Assembly: GCA_029961685.1 (NCBI GenBank)
Contig: JARWKL010000009.1
Location: forward strand, 12,643,237-12,707,236
Direction: 5' to 3'
Length of the DNA stretch: 64,000 nt
Origin: Aristolochia californica
Lineage: Eukaryota; Streptophyta; Magnoliopsida; Piperales; Aristolochiaceae
Part shown: in pieces, positions 1 to 13,520 of the stretch
Layout of the letters: each line of letters starts with the position of its first letter
Position numbering within the stretch: the stretch's first letter is position 1
Notes under the pieces: generated by a model
Told to the model about the DNA's origin: nothing
The model's database searches: none
What the model saw: only the letters and a program-made list of their open reading frames with translations
Made by a program: the position numbers and the translations under genes

Positions 1-3000
1 TGGAAATGCACAATGCACAAATGTAGAGAGAGATAATTCCAAAAAGTGACTATAACTTTTAGGGATAGTAAACTCGTTTTAGTTTTTATATATCAGGTTT
101 TCCAATCGTCGGGAAAAGGGGGAGGCAAGGGATTTTTAACAGAGTGTTGAATCTCAACCAATAAGCCATTCCTTACAGAAATATAGCCTGTCACACTTGA
201 TAAATCACTTTACAATCATCTAAGATCTTTAGGTCAGCTTTTTGTAAATGGGCAAAATAATAGCTTGTTTGACTCAGATAAATATCTCACTGAATTTAAT
301 GAGCGTTTTTTATTCGATTTAAAAGGTTTGGATCCATAGGTCATTTGCATCTTTAGCATGTTTCAAGCATGCATATCCATTTTTTAAAGCATGTGTAGAG
401 AAATCTCTATCTTATAAAATTCCAAGCAATTAGGGTTGTTGAACTAGAGGAATTTCCTAGACTCGGATAACAAAACCTTTGTGTTCATTTGTGGTGTGTG
501 AATAAATTTTCTTTACTTATTTTTTTTGTTTTAAATTTTTTCCCTTCACAAACTCTTAAATTTTCATTTCGTTGTGATCTATTTTCCTTTCATCTCTTTT
601 TGGTCTTCGAGATGAAGGGAAAAGTTAAAACTCAAGTTTTGATTTAAGAAAAAAGTATACATCTAAAAAGGAAATGCACAATGCAAAAATATAGAGAGAT
701 ATAATTCAAAAAAGTGTTTGTAATTTTTAGGGATTGTAAACTTTTTTTAGTTTTTATATATTAAGTTTTGCAATAGTGGGGAAAATGGGGAGACGTGTGA
801 TTTTTAACTGAGTGTTGACTCCCAATCCATAAGTCATTCCTTACAAAAATATAGCCCATTACGCATGATAAATCGCTTTACAATCATCTATGATCGTTTG
901 GTCAACTTTTTTGTAAATGGGCAAAATAATGGCTTGTTTGACTCGGGTAAATATCCCACTACATGTTTACTTGAGAATTTAATGAGCGTTTGTTATTCTC
1001 TTTAAAAGGTTTTGATCCATAGGTCATTTGCATTCTAACATGTTTCAATCATGCATATCCTTTTTTTAAAGCATGTGTAGAAAAATCTTTCTTATCAAAT
1101 TCCAATCTATTGGGGTTTTTTAACTAGTGGAATTTCCCAAACTTGGATAACAAAACTTTTGTGCTCATTTGTGGTGTGTGAATAAATTTTCTTTACTTAC
1201 ATTTGTTATTGCTTTAAAATTTTCACTACACAAACTCTAAAATTTTCATTTGATTGTGATCTATTTGCCTTTCATCTCTTTTTTCTCTACGAGATGAAGG
1301 GTAAAGTGAAAACTCAAGTTTTGATTTAAGAAAAAGATATTCATCTAAAATGGAAATGCACAATGCACAAATGTAGTGAGAGATAATTCCAAAAAGTGTC
1401 TGTAATTTTTAAGGATTGTAAACTCTTTTAAGTTTTTATATATCAAGTTTTGCAATCGTCGGGAAAAGGGGGAGGCGGGGGATTTTTAACCGAGTGTTGA
1501 CTCTGAACCCATAAGTAATTCCTTACAAAAATATAGCCTGTTATGCTTGATAAATCACTTCACAATCAACTATGATCGCTAGGTCAGCTTTTTGTAAATG
1601 GGAAAAATAATGGATTGTTTGACTCGGGTAAATATCCCAACGCATGTTCACTTAAGAATTTAATAAGCGTTTGTTATTCTCTTTAAAAGGTTTGGATCCA
1701 TAGGTCATTTTCATCTTTAACATGTTTTAGGCATGCATATCTAGTTTTAAAAGCATGTGTAGAAAAATATTTTTCTTATCAAATTCCAAACTATTGGGGT
1801 GGTTTAACTAGTGGATTTTCCCGAACTGGGATAACAAAACTTTTGTGTTCATTTTTGGTGTGTGAATAAATTTTCTTAACATACATTTGTTATTGCTTTA
1901 AAATTTTTTTATACAAAAACACTAAAATTTTCATTTCGTTGTGATCTATTTGCCTTTCATCTCTTTTTTGTCTACGAGATGAAGGGAAAAGTGAAAACTC
2001 AAGTTTTGATTTAAGAAAAAAATATAGATCAAAAATTGAAACGCACAATACAAATGTAGAGAGAGATAATTCCAAAAGTTCTTTGTAAGTTTTAAGGATT
2101 GTTAACACTTTTTTCTTTTTCTAAATCAGGTTTTGCAATCATCCAGAAAAGGGGGAGGCGGGGGAATTTTAACTGAGTGTTGACTCCCAACCCATAAGTC
2201 ATTCCTAACAAAAATATAGCCCATTACGCATGATTAATCACTTTACAATCATCTATGATCGTTAGGTCAGCTTTTTGTAAATAGGAAAATGATGGCTTGT
2301 TTGACTCTGGTAAATATCCCACTGCACGTTCATTGGAAAATTTAAAGAGTGTTTGTTATTCTCTTAAAAAGGTTTGGATCCATAGGTCATTTGCATCTTG
2401 AACATGTTTCAAGCATGCATATCCATTTTTGAAAGCATGTGTGGAAAAATTTCTTTCTTATCAAATTCAATGCTATTGGGGTTGTTGAACAAGTGGAATT
2501 TCCTAAACTTGGATAAAAAAACTTTTGTGTTCATTTGTGGTGTGCTTAAATTTTTTTCCTTAATCAAACTCTAAAATTTTCATTTCATTGTCATCTATTT
2601 GCCCTTCATCTCTTTTTTTTCTAGGAGATGAAGGGAAAAGTGAAAACTCAAGTTTTGATTTAAGAAAAAAGTATAGATCTAAAAAGGAAATGCATAATTC
2701 AAAAATTTAGAGAGAGATAATATTAAAAAGTGTCTGTAACTTTCAGGGATTGTAAACTCTTTTTTGTTTTTATATATAAGGTTTTGCAATTGTCGGGAAA
2801 AGGGGGAGGCGGAGGATATTTTACTGAGTGCTGACTCCCAACCCATAAGTCATTGCTTACAAAAATATAGCCCGTTACGCATGATAAATCACTTTACAAT
2901 CATCTATGATTGTTAGGTCTGGTTTTTGTAAATGGGCAAAATAATGGCATGTTTGACTCGGGTAAATATCTCACAAAGAGGTCACTTGAGAATTTAATAA

Positions 3001-3139
3001 GCAATTGTTATTCTCTTTAAATGGTTTGGATCCAAAGGTCATTTGCATCTTTAACATGTCTCAAGCATGCATATCCATTTTTTATAGCATGTGTAGGAAA
3101 ATCTCTTTCTTATAAAATTCCAAGCTATTGGATTTGTTG

Positions 3140-3175
3140 AACTAGTGGAATTTCCCATACACAAACTCTAAAATT
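3140..3175 (+). other. Deletion junction, ~85 bp lost
   Basis: GTGGAATTTCCCA, normally followed by AACTTGGATAAC, is joined at about 3157 directly to TACACAAACTCTAAAA, which normally lies about 85 bp downstream. A short shared CCA/CA at the joint is compatible with microhomology. The interval between landmarks is 597 bp. Confidence 0.8.
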
Positions 3176-6100
3176 TTCATTTCGTTGTGATCTATTTGCC
3201 TTTCATCTCTTTTTTGTCTATGAGATAAAGGGAAAAGTGAAAACTCTATTTTTGATTTAAGAAAAAAGAATACATCTAAAATGGAAATGCACAATGCACA
3301 AATGTAGAGAGAGACAATTCCAAAAAGTGTCTGTAATTTTTAGGAATTGTAAACTCTTTTTAGTTTTTATTTATAAGGTTTTACAATCGGTTGGAAAAGG
3401 GGGAGGCAGGGGATTTTAACTGAGTGTTGACACCCAACCCATATGTCATTCCCTACAAAAATATAGCACGTTACGAATGATAAATCACTTTTAATAATCC
3501 ATCATCCTTAGGTCAGCTTTTTGTAAATGGGCAAAATAATGGCCTATTTGACTCGGAAAGTAACCCACTGAACGTTTACTTGAGAATTTAATGAGAGTTT
3601 GTTGTTCTCTTTAAAAGGTTTGGATCCATAGGTCATTTGCATCTTTAACATGTTTCAAGTATGCATATCCATTTTTTAAAGCATGTGTAGAAAAATCTCT
3701 GCTTATAAAATTCCAAGCTAAAACTTACAAAAGCTTAGAATTTCCCAAACTTGATAACAAAACTTTTGTGTTAATTTGTGGTGTGTGAATAAATTTTATT
3801 TACTTACATTTGTTATTGATTTTAATTTTTTCCATTCAGAAACTCTAAAATTTTCTTTTCGTTCAGATCTATTTGCATTTCATCTCTTTTTTGTCTATGA
3901 GATTATAGGAAAAGTGAAAAATCAAGTTTTGATTTAAAAAAAGTGTAGAATTCAAATGGAAATGAACAATGCACAAATGAAGAGAGAGATAATTTCAAAA
4001 AGTGTCTGTATTTCTTAGGGATTGTAAAATCATTTTAGTTTTTATATATCAGGATTTGCAATCATCGGGAAAAGGGGGAGGTGGGGGATTTTTAACTGAG
4101 TGTTGACTCCCAAACATAAGTCATTCCTTACAAAAATATAGCCCATTACGCATGATAAATCACTCTACAAACATCAATAATCGTTAGGTCAGCTTTTTAT
4201 AAATAGGCAAAATAATGGTTTGTTTGGCTCAGGTAGATATCCCACCGCACGTTCACTTGAGAATCTAATGAGCGTTTGTTATTCTCTTTAAAATGTATTG
4301 ATCCATAGGTCATTTGAATCTTTAACATGTTTCAAGCATGCATATCCACTTTTTAAAGCATGTGTAGAAAAATATCTTTCTTATCAAATTCCCTGCGATT
4401 GGGGTTGTTGAACTAGTGGAATTTCCAAAACTCGGTTAACAAAAATTTTGTGTTCATTTGTGGTGTGTGAATAAATTTTCTTTTCTTACGTTTTTTATTG
4501 CTTTAAATATTTTCGTTCCACAAACTCTAAAATTTTCATTTCGTTGTGATCTATTTGCCTTTCATTTCTTGTTTGTCTACGAGATGAAGGGAAAAGTGAA
4601 AACTCAAGTTTTGATTCAAGAAAAAAGTATACATCTAAAATGAAAGTGGACAACGCATAAATGTAGAGAGAGATAATTCCAAAAAGTGATTGTAATTTTT
4701 AGGGATTGCAAACTGTTTTTAGTTTTTATATATTAGGTTTAATCATCTAGAAAAGGGGGAGGCGGGGGATTTTAATTAAGTGTTGACTCCAAACCCATAA
4801 GTCATTCCTAACAAAAATATAGCCCATTACGCATGATAAATCTCTTTAAAATCATCTATCATCGTTAGGTTAGCTTTTTTATAAATGGGCAATATAATTG
4901 GCTTGTTTGACTCTGGTAAATATCCCACCGCACGTTCACTTAAGAATTTAATGTGTGTTTGTTTTTCTCTTAAAAAGGTTTGGATCCATAGGACATTTGC
5001 ATCTTTAACATGTTTCAAATATGCATATCCATTTTTTAAAGCATGTGTAGAAAAATATCTTTCTTATCAAATTCCAAGCAATTGGGGTTGTTGAACTAGT
5101 GGAATTTCCAAAACTCGGATAACAAAACTTTTGTGTTCATTTGTGGTGTGTGAATAAATTTTCATTACTTACATTTTTTATTTTAAATTTTTTCCATACA
5201 TTTTCATTTCATTGTGATCTTTTTGCCTTTCATATCTTTTTTGTCTACGAGATGAAGGGAAAAATGAAAACTCAAGTTTTGGTTTAAGAAAAAAGTATAC
5301 ATCTAAAATGGAAATGCACAATGCACAAATGTAGAGAGAGATAATTTTAAAAAGTCTCTGTAGTTTTTAGGGATTGTGAACTCTTTTAAGTTTTTATATA
5401 TCCGGTTTTGCAATAGTCTAGAAAAGGGGGAGGCGGGGGATTTTTAACTGAGTGTTGACTCCCAACCCATAAGTCATTCCTTACAAAAATATAGCCCGTT
5501 ACGCATGATAAATCACTTTAAAATTATCTATGATCTTTTGGTCATCTTTTTGTAAATGGGAAAAATAATGGCTTGTTTGACTTGGGTAAATATCCCACCG
5601 CATGTTCACTTGAGAATTTAATGAGCGCTTGTTATTCTCTTTAAAAGGTTGGGATCCATAGGTCATTCAAATCTTTAACATGTTTCAAGCATGCATATCT
5701 ATTTTTTAAAGCATGTGTAGAAAAATCTCTTTCTTATCAAATTCCAAGCTATTGGGGTGGTTGGACTAGTGGAATTTCCTAAACATAGATAACAGAACTT
5801 TTGTGTTCATTTCTGATGTGTGAATAAATTTTATTTACTTACATTTGTTATTGCTTTTAATTTTTTCCATACACAAACTCTAAAATTTTCATTTCGTTGT
5901 GATCTATTTCCCTTTCTTCTCTTTTTTGTCTACGGGATGAAGGGAAAAGTGAGATCTCAAGTTTTGTTTTAAGAAAAAAGAAAGATATAAAATGGAAATG
6001 CATAATGTAAAAATGTCGAGAGATATAATATCATAAAGTGTCTGTAACTTTTATTGATTGTAAACTCTTTCTAGTTTTTTTATATCAGGTTTCGCAATCG

Positions 6101-7468
6101 TCGAGGAAAGGGGGAGGCAAGGGATTTTTTACTGAGTGTTGTATCCCAACCCATAAGTCATTTCTTACGAAAATATAGCCCGTTACGTATGATAAATCAC
6201 TTTAAAATCATCTATGATCGTTAGGTGTTCTTTTTGTAAATGGGCAAAATAATGGATTGTTTGACTCAGGTAAATATCCTACAGCAAGTTCACTTCAGAA
6301 TTTAATGAGCGTTTGTTATTCTCTTATATTGGTTTGGATCCAAAGGTCATTTGCATCCTTAACATGTTTCAAGCATCCATATCCACTTTTTAAAGCATGT
6401 GTAGAAAAATCTCTTTCTTATAAAATTCCAAGCTATCGGGGTTGTTGAACTAGCGAAAAATCCCAAAGTCGGATAACAAAACTTTTGTCTTCATTTGTGG
6501 TGTGTCAATAAATTTTCATTACTTACATTTGTTAGTGCTTTAAAAATTTTCCATACACAAACTCTAAAATTTTCATTTCGTTGTGATCTATTTGCTTTTC
6601 ATCTCTTTTTTGTCTACGAGAGGAAGGGAAAAGTGAAAACTCAAGTTTTGATTTAAGAAAAAAGTACACATCTAAAATGGTAATGCACAATGGACAAATG
6701 AAGAGAGAAAATTCCAAAAAGTGTCTGAAAATTTTAGGGATTTTAAACTCTTTTTAGTTTTTATACATAAGGTTTTGCAATCCTCAGGAAAAGGGGGAGG
6801 TGGGGGATTTTTAATTGAGTGTTGAATCCCAACGCATAAGTCAATCCTTACAAAAATACAGCCCGTTATGCATGATAAATCACTTTACAATCATCTATGA
6901 TCGTTAGATAAGCTTTTTGTAATTGGGCAAAATAATTGATTGTTTGACTCGGGTAAATATCTCACCGCATGTTCACTTGAGAATTTAAAGAGCGTTTGTT
7001 ATTCTCTTTAAAATGTTTGGATCCATAGGTCATTTGCATCTTTAACATGTTTCAAGAATGCATATCCATTTTTTAAAGCATGTGTAGAAAAATCTCTTTC
7101 TTATAAAATTCCAAGCTATTGTGGTTGTTGAACTAGTGGAATTTCCCAGACTTGGATAGCAAAACTTTAATGCTTGTTTGTGGTGTGTGAATAAATTTTC
7201 TTTACTTGTTTTGCTATTGCTTTAAATTTTTTCCATACCCAAACTCTAAAATTGTCATTTCGTAGTGATCTATTTGCCTTTTATCTAATTTTTTTTCTAC
7301 AAGATGAAGGGAAAAGTGAAAGCTCATGTTTTGATTTAAGAAAAAAGTATACATCAAAAATAGAAATGAACAATGCACAAATGTAGAGAGAGATAATTCC
7401 AAAAGTGTCTGCAATTTTTAGGGATTGTAAAATATTTTAATTTTTATATATTAGGTTTTGCAATCATT

Positions 7469-7806
7469 GGGAAAAGGGGGAGGCGGGGGATTTTTAACTA
7501 AGTGTTGCTCCCAACCCATATGTCATTCCTTACAAAAATAAAGCCTGTTAGGTATGATAAATCACTGTATAATCATCTATTATCGTTAGGTCAGCTATTT
7601 GTAAATGGGCAAAATAATGGCTTGTTTGACTTCGGTAAATATCCCACTGGACGTTCACCTAAGAATTTAATTTTAGAAAATAATATACATCTAAAATGGA
7701 AATGCACAATGCACAAATGTAGAGAGAGATAATTCCAAAAAGCGTCTATAATTTTTGGGGATTGTAAAATCATTTTAGTTTTTATTTATGCGGTTTTGCA
7801 ATCGTC
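7469..7806 (+). repeat. Half-length monomer (338 bp)
   Basis: After the island at 7469 the monomer runs normally to TTCACCTAAGAATTTAA. At about 7671 it joins TTTTAGAAAATAATATACAT, the region normally found about 345 bp further on. BamHI, SphI and SpeI landmarks and the hairpin are absent. This is an internal deletion of about half a monomer. Confidence 0.88.
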
Positions 7807-8491
7807 GGGAAAAGGGGGAGGCGGGGGAGTTTTAACTGAGTGTTGTCTCCTAACCCATAAGTCATTCCTTAGAAAAATATAACCTGTTACGCATGATAAA
7901 TTACTTTACAATGATCTATGATCGTTAGGTCAACTTTTTGTAAATGGGCAAAATAATGGATTGTTTGACTCAGGTAAATATCCCACAGCACATTCATTTT
8001 AGAATTTAATGAGCGTTTGTTATTCTCTTTAAAATGTTTGGATCCATAGGTCATTTGCATCTTTAACATGTTTCAAGCATGCATATCCATTTTTTAAAGC
8101 ATGTGTAGAAAAATGTCTTTCTTATAAAATTCCAAGCTATTGGGGTTCTTGAACTTGTGGAATTTCCCAAACTTGGATAACAAAACTTTTTTGTTCATTT
8201 GTGGTGTGTGAAAAAATTTTCTTTACTTACATTTGTTATTGCTTTAAATTATTTCCATACACAAACTCTAAAATTTTAATTTCGTTGTGATCGATTTGCC
8301 TTTCATCTCTTTTTTGTCTAAGAGATGAAGAGAAAAGTGAAAACTCAAGTTTAGATTTAAGAAAAAAGTATACATCTAAAATGGAAATGCACAATGCACA
8401 AATGTAGAGAGAGATAATTCCAAAAAGTGTCTATAATTTTTAGGGATTGTAAACTATTTTTAGTTTTTATATATCAGGTTTTGCAAACGTT

Positions 8492-11400
8492 GGGAAATGG
8501 GAGGGGTGGGGGATTTTTAACTGAGTGTTTTCTCCCAGCCCATAAGTCATTCCTTACAAAATTATAGCCCATTACGCATGATAAATCACTTTACAATCAT
8601 GAATGTTCATTTGGTCAGCTTTTTCTAAATGGGCAAAACAATGGCTTGTTTGGCTCGAGTAAATATCCCACCGCACATTTACTTGAGAATTTAAAGTGCG
8701 TTTGTTATTCTCTTTAAAAGGTTTAGATCCATAGGTCATTTGCATCTTTAACATGTTTCAAGCAAGCATATTCATTTTTTAAAGCATGTGCAGAAAAATC
8801 TTTCTTATAAAATTCAAAGCTATGGGGGTCATTGAACTAGCGGAATTTCCTAAACTTGGACAACAAAACTTTTGCGTTCATTTGTGGGGTGTGAATAAAT
8901 TTTCTTCACTTGTTTTGCTATTGTTGTAAATTTTTTTCATACAAAAAGTCTAAAATTTTCATTTCGTTGTGAGATGAAGGCAAAAGTGAAAACTCAAGTT
9001 TTGATTCAAGAAAAAAGTATACATAAAAATGGAAATGCACAATGGACAAATGTAGAGAGAGATAATTCCAAGAAGTGTCTATAATTTTTAGGGATTGTAA
9101 ACTATTTTAAATTTTTAAAAATTAGGTTTTGCAATGTCGGGAAGAGGAGGAGTGGGTGGATTTTTAAGTAAGTGTTGACTCTCAACCCATAAGCCATTTC
9201 TTAAAAAATATAGCCTTTTACGTATGATAAATCACTTTACAATCATCTATGATCGTTGGGTCAACTTTTTGTAAATGGGCAAAATAATGGCTTGTTTGGC
9301 TTGGGTAAATATCCCACTGCACGTTCACCTTAGAATTTAATGAGCGTTTGTTATTTTTTTTAAAAGGTTTTGATCCATAGGTCATTTGCATCATTAACAT
9401 GCTTCAAGCATGCATATCCATTTTTTAAAGCAGGTGTAAAAAAATCTCTTTCTTATAAATTTCAACCAATTGGGCTTGTTGAACTAGTGAAAATTCCCAA
9501 ACTCGGATAACAAAAATTTTGTGTTCGTTTGTGGTGGGTGAATAAATTTTTATTACATGCATTTTTTGTTGCTTTAAATTTTTTCCATTGACAAACTCTA
9601 AAATTTTCATTTTGTTGTGATCTATTTGCCTATAATCTCTTTTTTTGTCAACGAGATGAGGTGAAAAGTGAAAACTCAAGTTTTGATTTACGAAAAAAGT
9701 ATATACCAAAAAAGGAAATGCACAATGCACAAATGTAGAGAGAGATAATTCCAAATAGTGTCTATAATTTTTAGGAATTGTAAAATCTTTTTAATTTGTA
9801 TATATCAAGTTTCGCAATCGTCGGGAAAAAGGGGAAGCGGAGGATTTTTAACTGAGTGTTGACTCCCAACCCATAAGTCATATCTCACAAAAATATAGCC
9901 CGTTACGCGTGATAAATCACTTTACAATCATCTATGATCGTTAGGTCAGCTTTTTGTAAATGGGCAAAATAATGACTTATTTACTCGGCTAAATTCCCAC
10001 CGCACTTTCACATGAGAATTAAATGAGCGTTTGTAATTCTCTTTAAAAGCTTTGGATCCATAAGTCATTTGCATCTTTAACATGTTTCAAGCATGTAGAT
10101 CCATTTTTTAAAGCATGTGTAGAAAAATCTCTTTCTTATCAAATTCAAAGCTATTGGGGTTGTTGAACTTTTCCCAAACTCGAATAACAAAACTTTTGTG
10201 GTCTTTCGTGGTGTGTAAATAAATTTTCTTTACTTGCATTTGTTATTGCTTTAATTTTTTTCCATCCACAAACTCTAAAATTTTCATTTCATTGTGATCT
10301 ATTTGCCTCTCTTCTCTTTTTTGTCAACGAGATGATGGGAAAAGTGAAAACTCATGTTTTGATTTAAGAAAAAAGTATTCATCTAAATTGGAAATGCTCA
10401 ATGGACAAATGTAGAAAAAAATAATTCCAAAAAGTGTCTGTAATTTTTAGGGATTGTAAACTCTCTTTAGTTTTTACATATCAGGTTTTGCCATCGTTGG
10501 GAAAAGAGGGAAGCCGGGGATATTTAACTAAGTGTTGTCTGCCAACCCATAAGTCATTCGTTACAAACATATAGGCCGTTAAGTATGATAAATAACTTTA
10601 CAATCATCTATGATCGTTAGATCAACTTTCTGTAAATGGGAAAAATAATGGCTTGTTTGACTCGGGTAAATATCCCACCGCACGTTCACTTGAGAATTTA
10701 ATGAGTGTTTGTTATTCTCTTTAAAATATTTGGAACCATAGGTCATTTGCATCTTTAACCTGTTTCAAGCATTCATATCCATTTTTCAAAGCATGTGCAG
10801 AAAAATCTCTTTCTTATCAAATTCCTAGCTATTGGGGTTAGTGAACTTGTTGAATTTCCCAAACTTGGATAACAAAACTTTTATGTTCATTTGTGGTGTG
10901 TGAATAAATTTTCTTTACATACATTTTTAATTTCTTTAAATTCATTCTATACACAAACTCCAAAATTTTCATTTTGTTGAGATCTATTTGTCTTTCATCT
11001 CTTTTTTGTCTATGAGATGAAGGGAAAAGTGAAAACTCAAGTTTTAATTTAAAGAAAAAAGTATACATCTAAAATAGAATTGCACAATGTACAAATGTAG
11101 AGAGATATAATTCAAAAAAGTTTCTGTAATTTTTAGGGATAGTAAACTCTTTTTAGTTTTTGTTTAATAGGTTTTGCAATCGTCGGGAAAAGGGCGAGGT
11201 GTGGGATTTTTAATTGAGTGTTGTCTCCCAACCCATAATTCATTCCTTACAAAACTATAGCCTGTTATCCATGATAAATCACTTTACAATCATCTTTGAT
11301 CGTTAGGTCAGCTTTTTGTAAATGGGCAAAATAATGGCTTGTTTGCCTCGGGTAAATATCCTGCAGCACGTTCACTTGAGAATTTAATGAGCGTTTGTTA

Positions 11401-11870
11401 TTCTCTTTAAATGATTTGGATCCATAGGTCATTTGCATCTTTAACATGTTTCAAGCACCTATACCCATTTTTTAAACCATGTGTTGAAAAATATCTTTTT
11501 TTATCAAATTCCAAGCTATTAGGGTTGTTGAACTAGTAGAATTTCCCAAAACTTGGATAACAAAACTTTGTGTTCATTTGTGGTGTGTGACTAAATTTTC
11601 TTTGCTTACTTTTTTTATTGCTTTAAATTTTTTCCATACACAAACTCTAAAATTTTCATTCCGTTGTGATCTATTTGCCTTTCATCTCTTTTTTGTTTGC
11701 AAGATCAAGGGAATAGTGAAAACTCAAGTTTTGATTTAAGAAAAAAGTATACATCTAAAATGGAAATGCAAAATGCACTAATGTAGAGAGAAATAATTCC
11801 AAAAAGTGTCTGTAATTTTTAGGGAGTGTAAACTCTATTTAGTTTTTATATATGAGGTTTTGCTATCATC
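8492..11870 (+). repeat. 5-monomer HOR, cycle 1 (diverged)
   Basis: Landmarks are 8492, 9139, 9823, 10499 and 11185. I label the subtypes P-Q-R-S-T. P (8492) carries TTTTTCTAAATGGGC with GCAAAACAATGGC and ATTTAAAGTGCG. Q (9139) carries GAAGAGGAGG and TAAGTGTTGACTCTCAAC, with GAAAATTCCCAAACTCGG later. R (9823) has GTAATTCTC and a GTAGATCC variant. S (10499) has GTGTTGTCT and ATAAATAAC. The order matches the later cycles but divergence is high. A 35-bp deletion at about 8971 joins TTTCGTTGTGA to GAGATGAAGG. Cycle length is 3379 bp. Confidence 0.65.
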
Positions 11871-12540
11871 TGGAAAAAGGGGGAGGCGGGGGAATTTTAA
11901 CTGAGTGCTGACTCCCAACCCATAAATCATTCCTTACAAAAATATATAGCTCGTTACGCATGATAAATCACTTTACAATCATCTATGATGGTTAGGTAAG
12001 CTTTTTCTAAATGGGCAAAACAAAGGCTTGTTTGGCTCGGGTAAATATCCCACTGCACGTTCACTTGAGAATTTAAAGTGCATTTGTTATTCTCTTTAAA
12101 AGATTTGGATCCATAGGTCATTTGCATCTGTAACATGTTTCAAGCATGCATATCCATTTTTTAAAGCTTGTGCAGAAAAATCTCTTTCTTATAAAACTCC
12201 AAGTTATTGGGGTCGTTGAACTAGTGAAATTTCCTCAACTTGGATAACAAAAGTTTTGTGTTCATTTGTGGTGTGTGAATAAATTTTCTTTACTTATTTT
12301 GCTATTGCTGTAAAAAATTTTCACACACAAACTTTAAAATTTTCATTTCATTGTGATCTATTTGCCTTTCGTCTCTTTTTTGTCTGTGAGATGAAGAGAA
12401 AAGTGAAAACTTAAGTTTTGATTCAAGAAAAAAGAATACATCAAAAATGGAAATGCACAATGCAGAAAAGAAGAGAGATAATTCCAAAAAGTGTTGATAA
12501 TTTTAGTGATTGTAAACTCTTTTATGTTTTTAAATATTAG

Positions 12541-12575
12541 GTTTTGCAATAATCTATGATCGTTAGGACAACTTT
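12541..12575 (+). other. Deletion junction removing the G-rich island
   Basis: GGTTTTGCAAT, which normally precedes the island, runs directly into AATCTATGATCGTTAGG at about 12551. About 107 bp including the whole island is missing. Both ends carry CAAT in the consensus, so a 4-bp microhomology could have mediated the loss. Confidence 0.85.
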
Positions 12576-13469
12576 TTGTAAATGGGAAAATAATGTCTTG
12601 TTTGACTGGGGTAATTATCCCACCCCATGTTCTCTTGAAAATTTAATGAGCGTTTGTTATTCTCTTTAAAAGGTTTGGATCCATAAGTCATTTGTATCTT
12701 TAACATGTTTCAAGTTAAGCATGCATATCCATTTTTTAAAAGCATGTGTAGAAAAATCTCTTTCATATCAAATTCCAAGCAATTGGGGTTGTTGAACTAG
12801 TGGAAATTCCGAAACTCGGATACCAAAACTTTTGTGTTCATTTGCGCTATGTAAATAAATTTTCTTTACTTACATATGTTATTGTTTTAAATTTTTTCCA
12901 TACACAAACTCTAAAATTTTCATTTCATTGAGATCTATTTGCCTTTAATCTCTTTTTTGACTACGAGATGAATGGAAAAGTGAAAACTAAAGTTCTGATT
13001 TAAGAAAAAATTATAGACCTAAAATGGAAATGCACAATGCACAAATGTAGAGAGAGATAATTCCAAATAGTGTCTTTAATTTTTTTGGATTGTAAAATCT
13101 TTTTAGTTTTTATATTTGAGGTTTTGTAATCGTCAGGAAAAGGGGGAGGCAGGGGATTTTTAACTGAGTGTTGACTCCCAACCCATAAGTCATTCCTTAC
13201 AAAAAGATAGCCCGTTACGCATGATAAATCACTTTACAATCATCTATGATCGTTAGGTCAACTTTTTTAAATGGGAAAAATATTGGCTTGCTTGACTCAA
13301 GTAAATATCCCACCGCACCTGTACTTGAGAATTTAATGAGCGTTTGTTATTCTCTTTAAAAGGTTTGGATCCATAGGTCATTTGCGTCTTTAACATGTTT
13401 AAAACATGTAGATCCATTTTTTAAAGCATGTGTTGACAAATCTCTTTGTTATCAAATTCCAAGCTATTG

Positions 13470-13520
13470 GGGTTATTGAACTAGTGAAATTATCCCAACC
13501 CAAAAGTCATTCCTTACAAA
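13470..13520 (+). other. Large internal deletion junction, ~367 bp lost
   Basis: TTGAACTAGTGAAATTA is followed by TCCCAACCCAAAAGTCATTCC. The left part belongs to about +345 of one monomer and the right part to about +41 of the next. TCCCAA occurs at both consensus positions, a 6-bp microhomology. The landmark interval 13135 to 14136 (1001 bp) is about 367 bp shorter than two monomers. Confidence 0.85.

Larger units (their letters stand above)
1..8491 (+). repeat. Left segment, diverged satellite monomers
   Basis: G-island landmarks fall at 111, 779, 1461, 2144, 2795, 3392, 4067, 4748, 5419, 6103, 6786, 7469 and 7807. Most spacings are 650-685 bp. Two are short: 597 bp (deletion at about 3157) and 338 bp (deletion at about 7670). 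The islands at 2144 and 4748 read CAGAAAAGG and TAGAAAAGG instead of GGGAAAAGG. Their monomers also share CATTCCTAACAAAAATATAG, GACTCTGG and CTCTTAAAAAGG, which suggests a weak 4-monomer relation (2604 bp). Otherwise neighbouring monomers are about equally different from one another, as expected for an older, less homogenised part. Nothing but satellite is visible here. Confidence 0.9.
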
